A stretch of 64,000 nt of DNA, taken from NCBI GenBank assembly GCA_964036665.1, contig OZ038528.1, forward strand, positions 2,548,501 to 2,612,500, in the 5' to 3' direction. The number at the start of each line of letters is the position of its first letter. Positions within the stretch are counted from its first letter, which is position 1. A program made the position numbers and the translations under genes. The notes under the pieces were generated by a model. That model was given only the letters and a program-made list of their open reading frames with translations. It was not told the origin of the DNA and ran no database searches. This document shows positions 36,301-43,438 of the stretch, piece after piece. Origin of the DNA: Gordius sp. MW1 (taxonomy: Eukaryota; Nematomorpha; Gordioida; Gordea; Gordiidae).

Positions 36301-38990
36301 TAATTTATTATGGTAGATATACATATTTTGTCAAGGTGAATGAAATAAAAAGTTAAGTAAGCTTCAGGAATAACAGAAAAGTTAAGTAAGCTTCAGGAAT
36401 AACAGAAATTTTATTTATTTTTTTTTTACAAAAAGTTTAAAAGAAATTGAGTTTAAAGCCCAAACGAGGACTAACCTTCAATAACGGCTACAACGTGTTG
36501 TGGCAATAATTTGGCCGAGCCTCGGGCCTTCAAGTAATGGACGGCGGCGGGGTTTAAGCCTAAAATGGCTGAAGAAGCTTGGCCGATATGGGGAATATTT
36601 CCCCCCCACAATGGGTAGTAGGCCCGTTTGGTGGATACGAAAGTGTGCATTTGAAGTGGCAAAATGCCCGCGTCTACACTTAATACCGTTTGCAGGAAGG
36701 AACGTTCGACTACGCTAGAATCTTTGCTTTTCCTCACATTTTTAACCTATATGCAAAAATATAAATTTTAAACGAGTTATTTAAGCTTATAAATCCATAT
36801 ATTTTTTATAATTTCACAAAACTTTTTGATCCGGCGCTCGTTAAAGCATTACTTTTCATGTTAAAGGATCCTTTTTGTTAATTGCTATGCCATTTATGGG
36901 TTATCAAATAGTAAGGATTCCAAAGTTTACATGGGCGTAGCCAGCATTGGAATTAGAGGGGGGGGGGGGGGTACAATAATGATTTGGGGAGTGGGAAAAA
37001 TGATCATTTTTCGAAATTTTAGCCATAATTTTAATTAATATCAACAAATTTTTGGATTCAAAAGGGGGCAGCCACCCTTCCCTCCCTGCCCCCTCCCCCT
37101 TGGCTACGCCCATGATAGTTTATGTTTACCACAAGCAACCTCATCTCATTTATTGCTTTTTATTAAGCAATGACGACCTAGGTTAGATAGGCATAAGAAA
37201 AGAGTGAGAAAGGGTGTTTAAATTTTTGAAGTTAGGGGTAGGCAACTATATTTCTAAGCGTCCTATTACATTTTCCATTAGAGTCATTTCTTCCAACATA
37301 ACTAATCTTCGTTATAAAAGATCCCTTTTTCAAATTCAAAAGTAAAGATTATGGAAAATTGAGCAAAAACCCAAATATTTTCATCTTGGAGTGCACAAAT
37401 AATCAATTTGTCATTAGCAAGGTGGGGGGGGGGGGGTGGGGGATAGATAATCTTTATTTAAAACAAAAATTTGTTAACGTGCATTTTTTAAGTGTTCCAA
37501 TGTGCACAAGATACTAAATTACAAATTTATAACTATTAGAGTCTTGGGGCTGATATAAAATTTAGTTTTTTTACCCTTGCAGATCTCCTTTTAATTACGT
37601 ATAGCTCTGCATCAGAGTCTATGCCTTCTATTTTTTTCCTTTTTCTTGAAAATCTTTTTGATGGGGAGAGAGCCACAATTTCTTCATTGTCTGAAAAATA
37701 GTGAAACTAAAGTTACATTTTTAAAAAAATGATTTTAATTTCCAATTACAATTGTGCTCGCAATAAACTTTTATCTGGAGCAAGGATTGCCATAATGATT
37801 TAGGGTGGGGCAAAATATTATTTTATAAATTTAAGTTATAACTTTTATAAATTTTAAGGATTTTTTTACAGACTTTTTTGTTCATGTAGATTACTAGGAT
37901 TGTCAAAACAGAATACGTTTAGACCATATCTGGTTAATAATAACAATGCCAAAAATAAAATAATATAAATGCCAAACTTTTGTAATTTTTATGGTAATTT
38001 TTACTAAAAATTTTTTCTTAATTGCATAAATTATATAATAATCATTAACAAAACATGAAATATTTATAGAGAAAATTCCAACATCAATAATAATCCTTAC
38101 TGATACAAATGTTTTTTATGAACACTTTAGCAACTAATCCCTGCCACAATAGGCTAAAGGCATTAAATTAATTTAAAAATATATAAATTAAGATGATAAA
38201 CTTTCTAAAGAAAACTTCAAAGATCTTTCTGCATCATCTTGCATACAATAATCTTGATCAAAACCATCATTATTATAAGCTGTAGATTCTAAAATATGTA
38301 TCCTTTGTTCCAACCCTTTATAATATTTCTGGAAATCAATTAACTTGCAATAACTCTAAATTACAAAAAATATATATTTCAATATTTTAACACAAAAATA
38401 TTTAAAATTTATTTAAGAATGAAATTTAACAAGCAAAATGTAGTTGACAAGCAGTAATTAACATATAAAATATAGGTATTAGGCTTACCACAATATCGTA
38501 ATTAAAAGAATTCCTATATGTTTTCAAGAGATTATACCATGAATAATATAAATTTTCAGGAGAACTGATAACAATGTTGGTATCAAGTTTTAAAGGGGGA
38601 AAGGTTTTCTTGTAATCTTGAATTAAATCAATGATTTCTTTGCAGAATTTAAATGGTTTATCAATAAGTAAAGTGCAAAATTTAGGGTTTAATTTAAATG
38701 TCTCTAAATATAGTTTAATTGAGCTTGCCTTTACATTATATGGCGCACTTTCCAAAAGTTTCTCAGCAAAGACCAGTGAGTCTAATAATAGGTAAATGGA
38801 GAACAAATAAATTACTTGAGTATTCACCAGTCACAAATGATAATATCATCATTTTTTCAAGACAAAGCACATTTTTCGAATCAACGTTCAAAGCAGTCTG
38901 AAAAGCACAACGAGCCTTCTCAAACTTTTTTTCTTTCAGTGCCTGAGTACCTTGTTCATAGAGTGAATAAGCATCATAGAAATCAAGCAT
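12212..38990 (-). CDS. CABIN1: CABIN1-like calcineurin-binding / H3.3-chaperone complex protein
   Basis: Twenty-seven minus-strand exons join with unbroken phase into at least 1615 codons (coordinates in the exon entries). The order of conserved blocks matches animal CABIN1: N-terminal TPR-like repeat (AYSLYEQGTQAL...KARCAFQTAL), KRRSARVK basic motif, YYLLADYYFKN TPR, NPDRFDSWAG, LHSTASRKLK, YMLGKIAEK, RFHQHYRSLYRL, NNVWRIPVEEVDRPGSF. Known CABIN1 binds calcineurin and MEF2 and joins HIRA, UBN1 and ASF1 in nuclear H3.3 deposition; those roles are inferred here by homology. The human protein is about 2200 residues with a long disordered C-terminus and MEF2 region; this gene reaches PEPDPLEPIFVSIQKFK and either reads on to a stop at 12101 or splices to an unidentified exon. 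Introns range from 34 bp to about 3.8 kb and are rich in transposons. Confidence 0.9.
12434..12567 (-). CDS. CABIN1: CABIN1-like exon 26
   Basis: It encodes KYIYDSERIQLYEIALKYAE, aligned with KKYLRDADRQVLAQRAF. The following intron is 49 bp. Confidence 0.88.
12700..13870. other. CABIN1-like intron 25, no gene
   Basis: AT-rich intron sequence with a G-run at about 12820 and GGGTCGGGTT-like repeats at 12895-12945. No transposon ends were recognised. Confidence 0.4.
13878..14152 (-). CDS. CABIN1: CABIN1-like exon 25
   Basis: It encodes ANLFNNVWRIPVEEVDRPGS, nearly the same as FNGIWRIPVDEIDRPGSF of human CABIN1, then RSSRLLLEVLASLRD and LRKTPDLDK. It is the single strongest family signature in the gene. 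Confidence 0.95.
14687..14843 (-). CDS. CABIN1: CABIN1-like exon 24
   Basis: It encodes CLKGLTLCVNRFHQHYRSLY, aligned with SFRLCLSRFPQHYKSLYRL. The acceptor TTTAAG (not the upstream TTAAAG) keeps phase with exon 23. The long disordered linker seen in vertebrates is almost absent here. Confidence 0.9.
15470..15830. repeat. Imperfect inverted-repeat element
   Basis: A left block containing AATCTAGATTATAAAAGCGA (15501-15520) and the CGTCTTAATACG motifs at 15482 and 15542 are mirrored, imperfectly, by the 15720-15825 sequence (GTATATTACGACGG and CAAATCTAGC). It looks like an old MITE in CABIN1-like intron 23. Confidence 0.4.
15883..16033. mobile_element. MITE, CATGGGCGTAGCC family
   Basis: Right half is intact (GGGGCAGCCGCCCCTCC ... 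GGCTACGCCCATG). The left end is degenerate. The interior carries the family's TAATGATTTAGGGAGG segment. Confidence 0.6.
16379..16560. mobile_element. hAT-like MITE, GTGTTGTAAAAACGG family
   Basis: Inverted ends (AAAACGGCTGGGTTTTG and its complement) enclose a CAAAGGTCGACC-type core. It is flanked by TCAAAATT and ACAAAATT, a 7-of-8 target duplication. Confidence 0.75.
16688..16854 (-). CDS. CABIN1: CABIN1-like exon 23
   Basis: It encodes VFYRAHASVIKYLHG, aligned with VYFRLHASILKLLGK, and ends PYQGKDAR in phase 2. Confidence 0.9.
17626..17816 (-). CDS. CABIN1: CABIN1-like exon 22
   Basis: It encodes EYWLYCYMLGKIAEK and INFHSPHHFSIEALE, aligned with EEWLIHYMLGKVAEK and YHNPPELAMEALE. Confidence 0.92.
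17988..18096 (-). CDS. CABIN1: CABIN1-like exon 21
   Basis: It encodes DLMNFKTRMLKIAQNCY, aligned with RRDSMLETAKHCF in vertebrate CABIN1. Confidence 0.85.
18445..18614. mobile_element. MITE, CATGGGCGTAGCC family
   Basis: Complete copy with ends CATAGGCGTAGCC and GGCTACGCCTA, a poly-C run, and the TGGCTAAAATTACAAAA core. Confidence 0.8.
18651..18812. mobile_element. MITE, CATGGGCGTAGCC family
   Basis: Second complete copy only 36 bp from the previous one, in the same orientation; the ends are CATGGGCGTAGCC and GGTTACGCC. Confidence 0.8.
19056..19220 (-). CDS. CABIN1: CABIN1-like exon 20 (TPR)
   Basis: It encodes MLACFRKALSFKPSSTSLWV and LAYMLHSTASRKLKN, matching the next TPR of CABIN1. Confidence 0.92.
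19632..19806 (-). CDS. CABIN1: CABIN1-like exon 19 (TPR)
   Basis: It encodes LYEIYYLLADYYFKN and NPDRFDSWAGVAL, the most conserved TPR of the family. Confidence 0.93.
20151..20310 (-). CDS. CABIN1: CABIN1-like exon 18
   Basis: It encodes MDCLKEGLSAGMMKKIQ, ending in an acidic LEEETEENS linker. Phases 1 in, 2 out. Confidence 0.8.
20930..21101 (-). CDS. CABIN1: CABIN1-like exon 17
   Basis: It encodes FTWDQAGTLFNFLKPFVPPE and SEVKDMLEYMLKF. It follows exon 16 across a 3.8-kb intron that contains the MULE-like element. Confidence 0.88.
21166..21309. mobile_element. hAT-like MITE, GTGTTGTAAAAACGG family
   Basis: The ends are TAGTGTAAAAACGG and TTTTTACAACACTA. No exact target duplication is left. 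Confidence 0.75.
22119..22220 (+). pseudogene. MULE transposase C-terminal debris, part 1
   Basis: TGG TAT GAA GGG TTA opens WYEGLDSVFP. Loss of one base near 22149 shifts the frame to TNNALESANRLIKDEFSLRE, and the frame closes at a TGA at 22218. The pattern is characteristic of transposases that carry a SWIM finger. Confidence 0.65.
22427..23762 (-). mobile_element. 5'-truncated LINE inserted in the MULE
   Basis: A minus-strand LINE 3' fragment of about 1.34 kb is flanked by a perfect 16-bp target duplication, GAATTGCCAAATGATT (22411-22426 and 23763-23778). The end at the lower coordinate is a poly(A) run on the minus strand (T-run at 22427-22436), marking the 3' end. The coding part is the C-terminus of the ORF2 protein, ended by a frameshift near 22735. 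This is a textbook target-primed insertion. Confidence 0.9.
22732..23762 (-). pseudogene. LINE ORF2 C-terminal region
   Basis: About 340 codons remain open. Motifs include LQATLPTKSGGLGIRS, a Cys/His cluster CKNCNLPVDEEARHPLHC, and GRMRPDGSSLVPWENG followed by WDFTC. These occur after the reverse transcriptase in several animal LINE clades. The open frame extends 17 codons past the LINE end into flanking DNA. Near 22735 the frame shifts and continues as SSIFIPIVSS...ALALFKEIGRR to about 22600. The upstream RT core is missing by truncation. Confidence 0.85.
23763..23962 (+). pseudogene. SWIM zinc-finger end of the MULE transposase, part 2
   Basis: The frame ELPNDCKKWFEYKCNCPLLF...ICKHVVLLAIKLKFC holds the CxC...CxH SWIM signature. 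An AT-hook-like KRKRGRPR follows. Its first codons duplicate those at 22411-22426 because the LINE target site lies exactly there, so parts 1 and 2 were once a single reading region. Confidence 0.75.
24928..25219 (-). CDS. CABIN1: CABIN1-like exon 16
   Basis: It encodes CSLNNGLFLKLYVDSFY, a polar linker, and ETLKERVEQGFYCTYEF...KYLKDHG, which closely parallels ELETALEQCFYCLYSF in human CABIN1. Confidence 0.9.
25852..25947 (-). CDS. CABIN1: CABIN1-like exon 15
   Basis: It encodes MPPSLKFLDLCHEFLGK, aligned with LPSSLMLLNTAHEYLGR of vertebrate CABIN1. Confidence 0.85.
26039..26113 (-). CDS. CABIN1: CABIN1-like exon 14
   Basis: It encodes LFKQPESYEALSCG. The acceptor must be the second AG of TTTCAGAG, since using the first would break phase with exon 15. 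Confidence 0.75.
26505..26727 (-). CDS. CABIN1: CABIN1-like exon 13
   Basis: It encodes LNAWTLFYELLLFCVTATFS and, after a polar linker, FPLAPLVALYRMLD, which aligns with the LPWIILHRI segment of vertebrate CABIN1. Confidence 0.8.
26886..27060. mobile_element. hAT-like MITE, GTGTTGTAAAAACGG family
   Basis: The ends are TAGTGTTGTAAAAACGG and TTTACAACACTA, flanked by the exact 8-bp duplication GGGTCTAG (26878-26885, 27061-27068). Confidence 0.9.
27076..27248. mobile_element. MITE, CATGGGCGTAGCC family
   Basis: The left end is GGGCGTAGCC and the right end a degenerate TGGCCACGGCCTTA; the interior has a GGGG-rich right part. It abuts the preceding hAT-like MITE. Confidence 0.65.
27580..28470. 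mobile_element. Inverted-repeat element carrying one satellite monomer
   Basis: Imperfect inverted ends (ATAGACAACATACACTGCTC on the left, GAGCAGTCTATCTTGTCTAT on the right) bound about 0.9 kb. Inside, 28010-28160 matches the CCAAT satellite unit of the FLVCR intron (GGCCAATGG, TCAGCAGCCAGCGGACGG). Confidence 0.5.
28822..29017 (-). CDS. CABIN1: CABIN1-like exon 12
   Basis: It encodes LAVEALDDLSQILNK and AYLEGVLWNNLVP, a helical repeat region. Of two candidate donors, only TTTG|GTATAC (phase 1) fits exon 13. Confidence 0.75.
29554..29718 (-). CDS. CABIN1: CABIN1-like exon 11
   Basis: It encodes KLNHCTLYNVWTVDIIMSGP... An alternative frame is also open, but only this one keeps phase with exons 10 and 12. 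Confidence 0.65.
29892..30010. mobile_element. MITE fragment, CATGGGCGTAGCC family
   Basis: Left part only (GATGGGGGTAGCCAGGGC, then a GGCGACTAAGCCCTTCC-like segment). The right end is missing. Confidence 0.45.
30171..30391 (-). CDS. CABIN1: CABIN1-like exon 10
   Basis: It encodes RIDRFLRFALLIRWYRVQIL, corresponding to the FVVRVYWLKARFLALQG helix of vertebrate CABIN1. The donor is taken as AAG|GTGCAT, because reading on meets stops before the next GT. Confidence 0.75.
30525..30660. mobile_element. hAT-like MITE, GTGTTGTAAAAACGG family
   Basis: Compact 136-bp copy in near-perfect hairpin form, flanked by the exact duplication GCATATAA (30517-30524, 30661-30668). Confidence 0.92.
30751..30919. 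mobile_element. MITE, CATGGGCGTAGCC family
   Basis: Complete copy with ends CATGGGCGTAGCCAGC and GGCTACGCCCATG and homopolymeric G and C runs inside. Confidence 0.85.
30961..33387. mobile_element. Foldback element: 2.4-kb near-palindrome
   Basis: The left arm 30961-31906 and right arm 32130-33387 are inverted copies of each other around a 223-bp spacer. The outer ends are CCGGTGTAATGATCTGAAAC and its complement. The inner arm parts consist of 133-151-bp tandem units (TAAGCCTATCCTTTTAATTG...); the right arm has about two more units than the left. No coding frame and no clear target duplication. It lies wholly in the intron between exons 9 and 10 of the CABIN1-like gene. Confidence 0.9.
32290..32880. 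repeat. Tandem repeat in the foldback right arm
   Basis: The segment GATCATTATATCTGATCTAT recurs at about 32425, 32559, 32692 and 32843 (spacings 134, 133, 151 bp), each followed by TAAGCCTATCC and a GATGAACTCAAT block. The left arm holds fewer, inverted copies at 31440-31860. Confidence 0.85.
33987..34082 (-). CDS. CABIN1: CABIN1-like exon 9
   Basis: Short exon encoding FVPGTALTSISNLVSVRLRD. It borders the intron that contains the foldback element. Confidence 0.65.
34345..34530 (+). repeat. Interspersed repeat, copy 1 (CTATGCAATTTATGGGCTC)
   Basis: It shares order and wording with 56625-56830: CTATGCAAT..., TGTCCTGTCCAACTT, GTGGAAACTTATA, TAATGGCTGTGGAC, and GACTAGCTAATGACCGCTGG. The family's first 20 bases also recur, inverted, in the FLVCR-intron array. 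Confidence 0.7.
34786..35019 (-). CDS. CABIN1: CABIN1-like exon 8
   Basis: It encodes CSGSSIFKLINSWLSYG and a helical LILLLTVLESQVDLHLCHL, followed by an acidic linker. Phases 1 in, 1 out. Confidence 0.75.
35168..35414 (-). CDS. CABIN1: CABIN1-like exon 7
   Basis: Long open exon (STLTCPILSAIKQTLIEISL...). It is less AT-rich than its flanks, with clean acceptor GGTCAG and phase-1 donor GGTATTA. Confidence 0.75.
35463..35756. mobile_element. hAT-like MITE, expanded copy
   Basis: The ends are TAGTGGTGTAAAAACGGGCT and AGCCCGTTTTTACAACACT. The 294-bp interior repeats the CTAAGTTTAAGGGTCGAC-type core more than once, so it is longer than the 136-187-bp copies. Confidence 0.75.
35950..36062 (-). 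CDS. CABIN1: CABIN1-like exon 6
   Basis: It encodes DPQAANNLGSNCDGVLGEAK and AIQAFLDRLL. Acceptor TTTTTTAG, donor AAA|GTAAAT. Confidence 0.75.
36476..36746 (-). CDS. CABIN1: CABIN1-like exon 5
   Basis: It starts VKNVRKSKDSSVVERSFLQ directly after the KRRSAR block. It is 271 nt long and exits in phase 1 at GAAG|GTTAGT. Confidence 0.75.
36930..37114. mobile_element. MITE, CATGGGCGTAGCC family
   Basis: Complete copy; the ends are CATGGGCGTAGCCAGC and TTGGCTACGCCCATG. Confidence 0.85.
37575..37690 (-). CDS. CABIN1: CABIN1-like exon 4 (basic motif)
   Basis: It encodes SPSKRFSRKRKK and then KRRSAR, which continues into exon 5 as VKN. It matches the lysine/arginine-rich KRRSARVR block of vertebrate CABIN1, a probable nuclear-localisation region. 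Confidence 0.8.
38202..38355 (-). CDS. CABIN1: CABIN1-like exon 3
   Basis: Open helical/acidic segment (FQKYYKGLEQRIHILES...). The family match is weak, but both splice phases fit its neighbours (0 in, 1 out). Confidence 0.6.
38489..38781 (-). CDS. CABIN1: CABIN1-like exon 2
   Basis: It encodes SLVFAEKLLESAPYN and a helical segment, continuing the N-terminal TPR. It is separated from exon 1 by an intron of only 34 bp and ends in phase 0 at GTG|GTAAGC. Confidence 0.75.
38816..38990 (-). CDS. CABIN1: CABIN1-like exon 1
   Basis: It starts at an ATG with no AG immediately before it, so this is the likely initiator (MLDFYDAYSLYEQG). It encodes a TPR-like helix pair. It ends in phase 1 at TCAA|GTAATT. 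Confidence 0.75.
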
Positions 38991-39097
38991 GTAAATAAGT
39001 ATTTTTAAAAAAACATATGATGTCTCTAAAATACGAACGTGCGTTTGGACACAAATTATTTAAAAATTCATATATACTCATAAACTAATAAAACCAT

Positions 39098-39368
39098 AGA
39101 CTGCCGAACAGCTGATAATTTTTCAGCAAATATAGCAAGCGCCATTTTGTGGGAAATTGAAACCAAACAATTTTAAAGCATAATTTATTGTTCTAATTTA
39201 CTTATTTTTATTAATTTATAAATTAAGCTATTAGTCTTATATATTTTCTTCAGTATTTTATCGTGCAGAAGTATGAATATACCTGTTGTTGAGTTTTCCT
39301 TCAATATGGCAGCTATTTTGGTGTCTGAATGATTTTAATAGGAAAAATCAGTTGTTCGGCAGTCTAGT
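39098..39368. mobile_element. Short inverted-repeat element
   Basis: Ends ACTGCCGAACAGCTGA and TCAGTTGTTCGGCAGT face each other over about 260 bp of AT-rich DNA just upstream of the CABIN1-like start codon. Confidence 0.6.
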
Positions 39369-39722
39369 TTTTTAAATGCACCTTTGATCTTTTATATTAT
39401 TTTTTCAGCAAAAACATAATTGCGTTTTTCGATTAAGCCTGGATTGAATTTACTATCATTTAATACATTTTATTATAACCTTATGTACCTTAAGCCCAAC
39501 ACTAATCTTTACCATTTTCTCTATGCAAAAACTATCATACATTTTTGATATTCTAGCAATAAAAAATACGTAAAATATGAATTAACTATTTATATACGGA
39601 GGAGACAAATGTAATCTTAATTTATGCCCAAGGTTGCGCTCAGCCAGTCATGATATTTTATTACAATTATTAATTTCATATCCTCAATAACATGATACTT
39701 TTCATCATCTTACTTGCATAAT

Positions 39723-39887
39723 CATGGGCGTAGCCGGGGGGGGGGGGTGAGCGCCCCCCCCCCTAAATGACAAAAAAATACTCATTGCAAAACTCTTAAA
39801 AGTTTCATGTTTGCCCTCCCCCCCCCCCTACTTAAACTTTTAAACGTTTGGCCCCCCCCCCTAATACAAAACCTAGCTACGCTCATG
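39723..39887. mobile_element. MITE, CATGGGCGTAGCC family
   Basis: The ends are CATGGGCGTAGCC and TAGCTACGCTCATG, with long C-runs in between. Confidence 0.75.
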
Positions 39888-39899
39888 CGCATAATTTCA

Positions 39900-40700
39900 A
39901 GAGAGGAAGTAGAAAATTACCGGGACGTCGCACGTGGTTTGATGAAAGGTAATATCATCGTAGTCAGGTCCAAGATTACCTTTCGTGGAATTCATAGCTC
40001 CTAGGTGATTAAGCTAGGCGGAGTTGCATATAATGCGAGATACGCCTGTGACAACCTATTTTTACACTTAGTTATGTCTTGGTGCCCTATCGACGCCGAT
40101 AACTGATGTGTGGTAAGCAACGTCACCGTTAATTTACCGAAAATATCCGTACTCTTATGGTCGTGAGGCTAGCAACTCTTATTGAGGAGCGGCCTGAGCG
40201 ACTTAGGGTGGCGAAGATGTTTCTGTCTCGCTCTCCTGGGGAAAAGCAACGAAGTTTTTTGGGGTCGTGCGAAACGAAAATTGGGTAGAGTATCCTGAAA
40301 CCAATGACGCTTATATACACGTGGTCAATCGTTAGCCATCGATGCGACGTCATATTACAACGAACTCCCCCCTAGCAAGCTCGATGGGGAAGTGCGATTA
40401 AACTTTTGGTGAATGAAATCAAATAAAGACCGATTGAAAGACCAAGCGAGATATGCAGTTCGATACGTACGCTCGAACAAAGGACAAGAGAAAAACGTAC
40501 GGTCAGAAACTCAGTTCCGACGATTGTGCTAAGAGAGGTCGACACTTGGGTCGGAGAAAGGTATCTTGGTGTGGTGGATCCGCTTCTTTTTTCCCTCCCC
40601 TTGTTTCCCCTCTCCCTCTCTTTGTAAAATGCCGCGTGCTAACGCCATCTGCGCTAGCAAGGCAAGCGTGCATTAAGGCGATCGTTGTACTGTAAACGCA
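39900..40700. other. Base-composition island in the intergenic region
   Basis: This 0.8-kb block is clearly richer in G+C and CpG than the rest (for example GGGACGTCGCACGTGG, CGATACGTACGCTCGAAC). Short open frames on both strands show no recognised motif. It lies 0.9-1.7 kb upstream of the CABIN1-like start and 4-4.8 kb upstream of FLVCR. It could be a retroelement fragment or a regulatory region. Confidence 0.4.
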
Positions 40701-40899
40701 ATCCCTATTTTCCATATATAAAAAAACTCTTTCGCATTATATATATTTATGCCATTTTCTTTCTAATGTCAGCACTCGCGCGGTTCTATATTGGATTTCA
40801 GATAATTCAGTTATAATAATTAATAAGGTAAGAAACAAAGGTTATTTATTAATTAGTTTTTTGACGTGATGGTGTTATGAAAAAATACTCTGATTTTCT

Positions 40900-42700
40900 A
40901 AAAAATTAAGGTTAAAGGGCAAATACTTTGTTTACTATCCTAATATAAAAATCATTCCTTATTGTTCCAATTCTCTTTAAATTTATCAAATCATATATAA
41001 TTTTGATATATTGTAAATAGCAATTACAAAATATAAATAATATGATTAATAAACAAACTTGACATGAGACCTGTTTTACATGTATTATTTTAATTATACC
41101 ACAGTCATACACTCAAAATAAGGTTTAAAATTCGCGATCTTCTTAGTATACGAGAGTCTCTTAAAAGAGGACTGAAATCAAACATGCAATCAATCTTTTT
41201 GTTTAGAAGCGTCTCGAGTAATACTTCTAATTTTGGCAAACTATATGCTTTATTAGTAAATTGTTCGTATCATTATGAAATATTTGCAATTAAAATTTAA
41301 CGTTGACATTTTTATCCACCTCTTTCTAGTAGTAGTAGCGAAAGCGTGAAAATAAATAGTACATTGTTGCTTTTTTTGTCTGGATATAATCAAGGATACT
41401 AGGCTGCCAAATATCATAGATGGCACGATATTAGGTGAAGAAATTAGAAGAATATTCCCTTGCACTAAATTTGAGATATGTCACTCAATTTTTAAAATTT
41501 ATCTGCAGCTAATCATTATTAAGTTTATGTCAATCCTAAACCATCAATATACATTAATATTTATTTAGATAATTTTATGCATCCTCTTACAAAATAAAGC
41601 ATTGCATATTTCACTTTTCCGCACAGGTATTTTTTATATTTTCTGCAGACTCTATAAACATCGGACTGTTTATTTAAAATGACAATTGCATTCATGTGAT
41701 TCTATAAAATTTTTCTTTTTGATGCAACTTCTGTTAAATTGCTGCTCTTTTAATCATCGTTACAATATCTTCTGCTTGATAAAGTTGCCCCTGGATTTAT
41801 TTAACATTTATTCTAGCTAATTTTATAATTTTAATAATAACCGTCGATGCCATATCTGATATCTAAATTTTAATCCAAAATTTATGCTATTTGTAATTTT
41901 AAATCTAAACATTTTTGTTAATTTATAATTTAATTGTTTCTGTCATACGGCATGCCTTGAATTAAGTATTAATATATTTTCTATTAAGATTCACTTTGTA
42001 CATAAGCATAGATAATTAATTCATCTCTGTACTCATTTCGTTCTTACCGCTGCTTAAGTTAATCTAACTTATGTTTCTATCATAATTATTATATTTTTCC
42101 TCGTCATATTGATATTCTTACAAACAATTCAATAAAAATTTTAAACAAAAAATCAATCAAATTGGATTAAAGGGTATACAAAAAATTACATTCACGACTA
42201 AAAAAACATAAAGAATTGATCCGTGTATGGAAATCGTGTTGGAGTTGACGATTACTTTTAAAGGTCAAATAACCGCTTGAAGTAGAAAAGAGAGAATAGA
42301 AGTTCTTGAATAAATCAAAGATAATGAATGAACCGTGTAGGAATAGTAGGCGAGTAGATTAAGGTTTGCTGAAACTAGTTGTATACTTTTACCTAAAACT
42401 ATGAAACTATAAAAATCGTGAAAAAATAAAACATAACCACGTTTGAAGTATAAGTTAGATAAATACACTATCTGCAAAAAACCCAGAACTGAGAGCATAA
42501 AAACTAGAATGTCAAATATATATAATAGGCGATAACTATGATTTTTTTAAATTTGTAAATTACATTTGTGATATCAAGATTTCTAACACTCTTTGATTTG
42601 GAACAAAAAATTTTTAGTGTGTTAACTGTTTCTCAGTCCACTTTAAAGCAGGATGGTCAATTGTTGGCAGACAACAAATTATTTATCGAATTCAATAAAA
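40900..42700. other. AT-rich intergenic DNA, nothing recognised
   Basis: No repeat ends, RNA gene or coding motif were found; short frames are AT-rich chance ORFs. Confidence 0.4.
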
Positions 42701-42744
42701 AAATAGTAGAAAAATCTAAATTTGACATGATTAACGGTGCAAAT

Positions 42745-43378
42745 TAGGGCTGCACCGATATCAAATTTTTAACCGATACCGATACTACCGATATTTAAAT
42801 AAATATACCGATACCGATATTTTACATCTTACAAAAATTAGACTTGTTAATATTTTTAATGCTTTATTTAAAATATTCCAAATTTTTTTTCATAAATAGT
42901 AATATTTCGATAGTCTCAGGTAGAAGAGATTTTCTATGTGGACTATCAATATCACCAGTTATACAAAAAATAGATTCAGAACAATAATACACAACATAGA
43001 ATGTTATTCTAATTTAAACTATCTTAAATGCTTTGTTGATAAATATTATATATATTGAAAATCGTATATACAATATATAATATAAAAATAAAAACATTAT
43101 ATTATAAATTGTAAATACGAACTGACTTAAATAATAATATAAATAAGTGGCGGTAGAAATTTGAATAAATGAATCAATGAAAAAATTAGTTAGATTTAAA
43201 AATTTAATTTAAAAAGTATATAGATATACAGCTCTAACAAATATAATATTTGTAAAAAAAAGTTTCAAGTATCGGTATCGGTGTCGATACGATTAATATC
43301 GGTATCGGTACTGATACCGATATCGTTAAAAATCGTGATATCGGTACCGATACCGATACCAATATCGGTGCAGCCCTA
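42745..43378. mobile_element. Non-autonomous hAT-like element, GATACCGG termini
   Basis: The ends are TAGGGCTGCACCGATAT and ATATCGGTGCAGCCCTA, flanked by the exact 8-bp duplication GTGCAAAT (42737-42744, 43379-43386). Like 8192-8871 it has dense GTATCGG/CCGATAC motifs near both ends. The interior is non-coding. Confidence 0.88.
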
Positions 43379-43438
43379 GTGCAAATAAATTATTGTTATT
43401 CTGTATATTTGTGAATTTAAGTATAAACGGATTATATC

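Noticed and set aside
37420..37442. G homopolymers (here and near 10165, 12820, 15990, 36960) as possible G-quadruplex control sites
   Set aside because: They occur mostly inside MITE copies or as isolated runs and follow no gene-related pattern.
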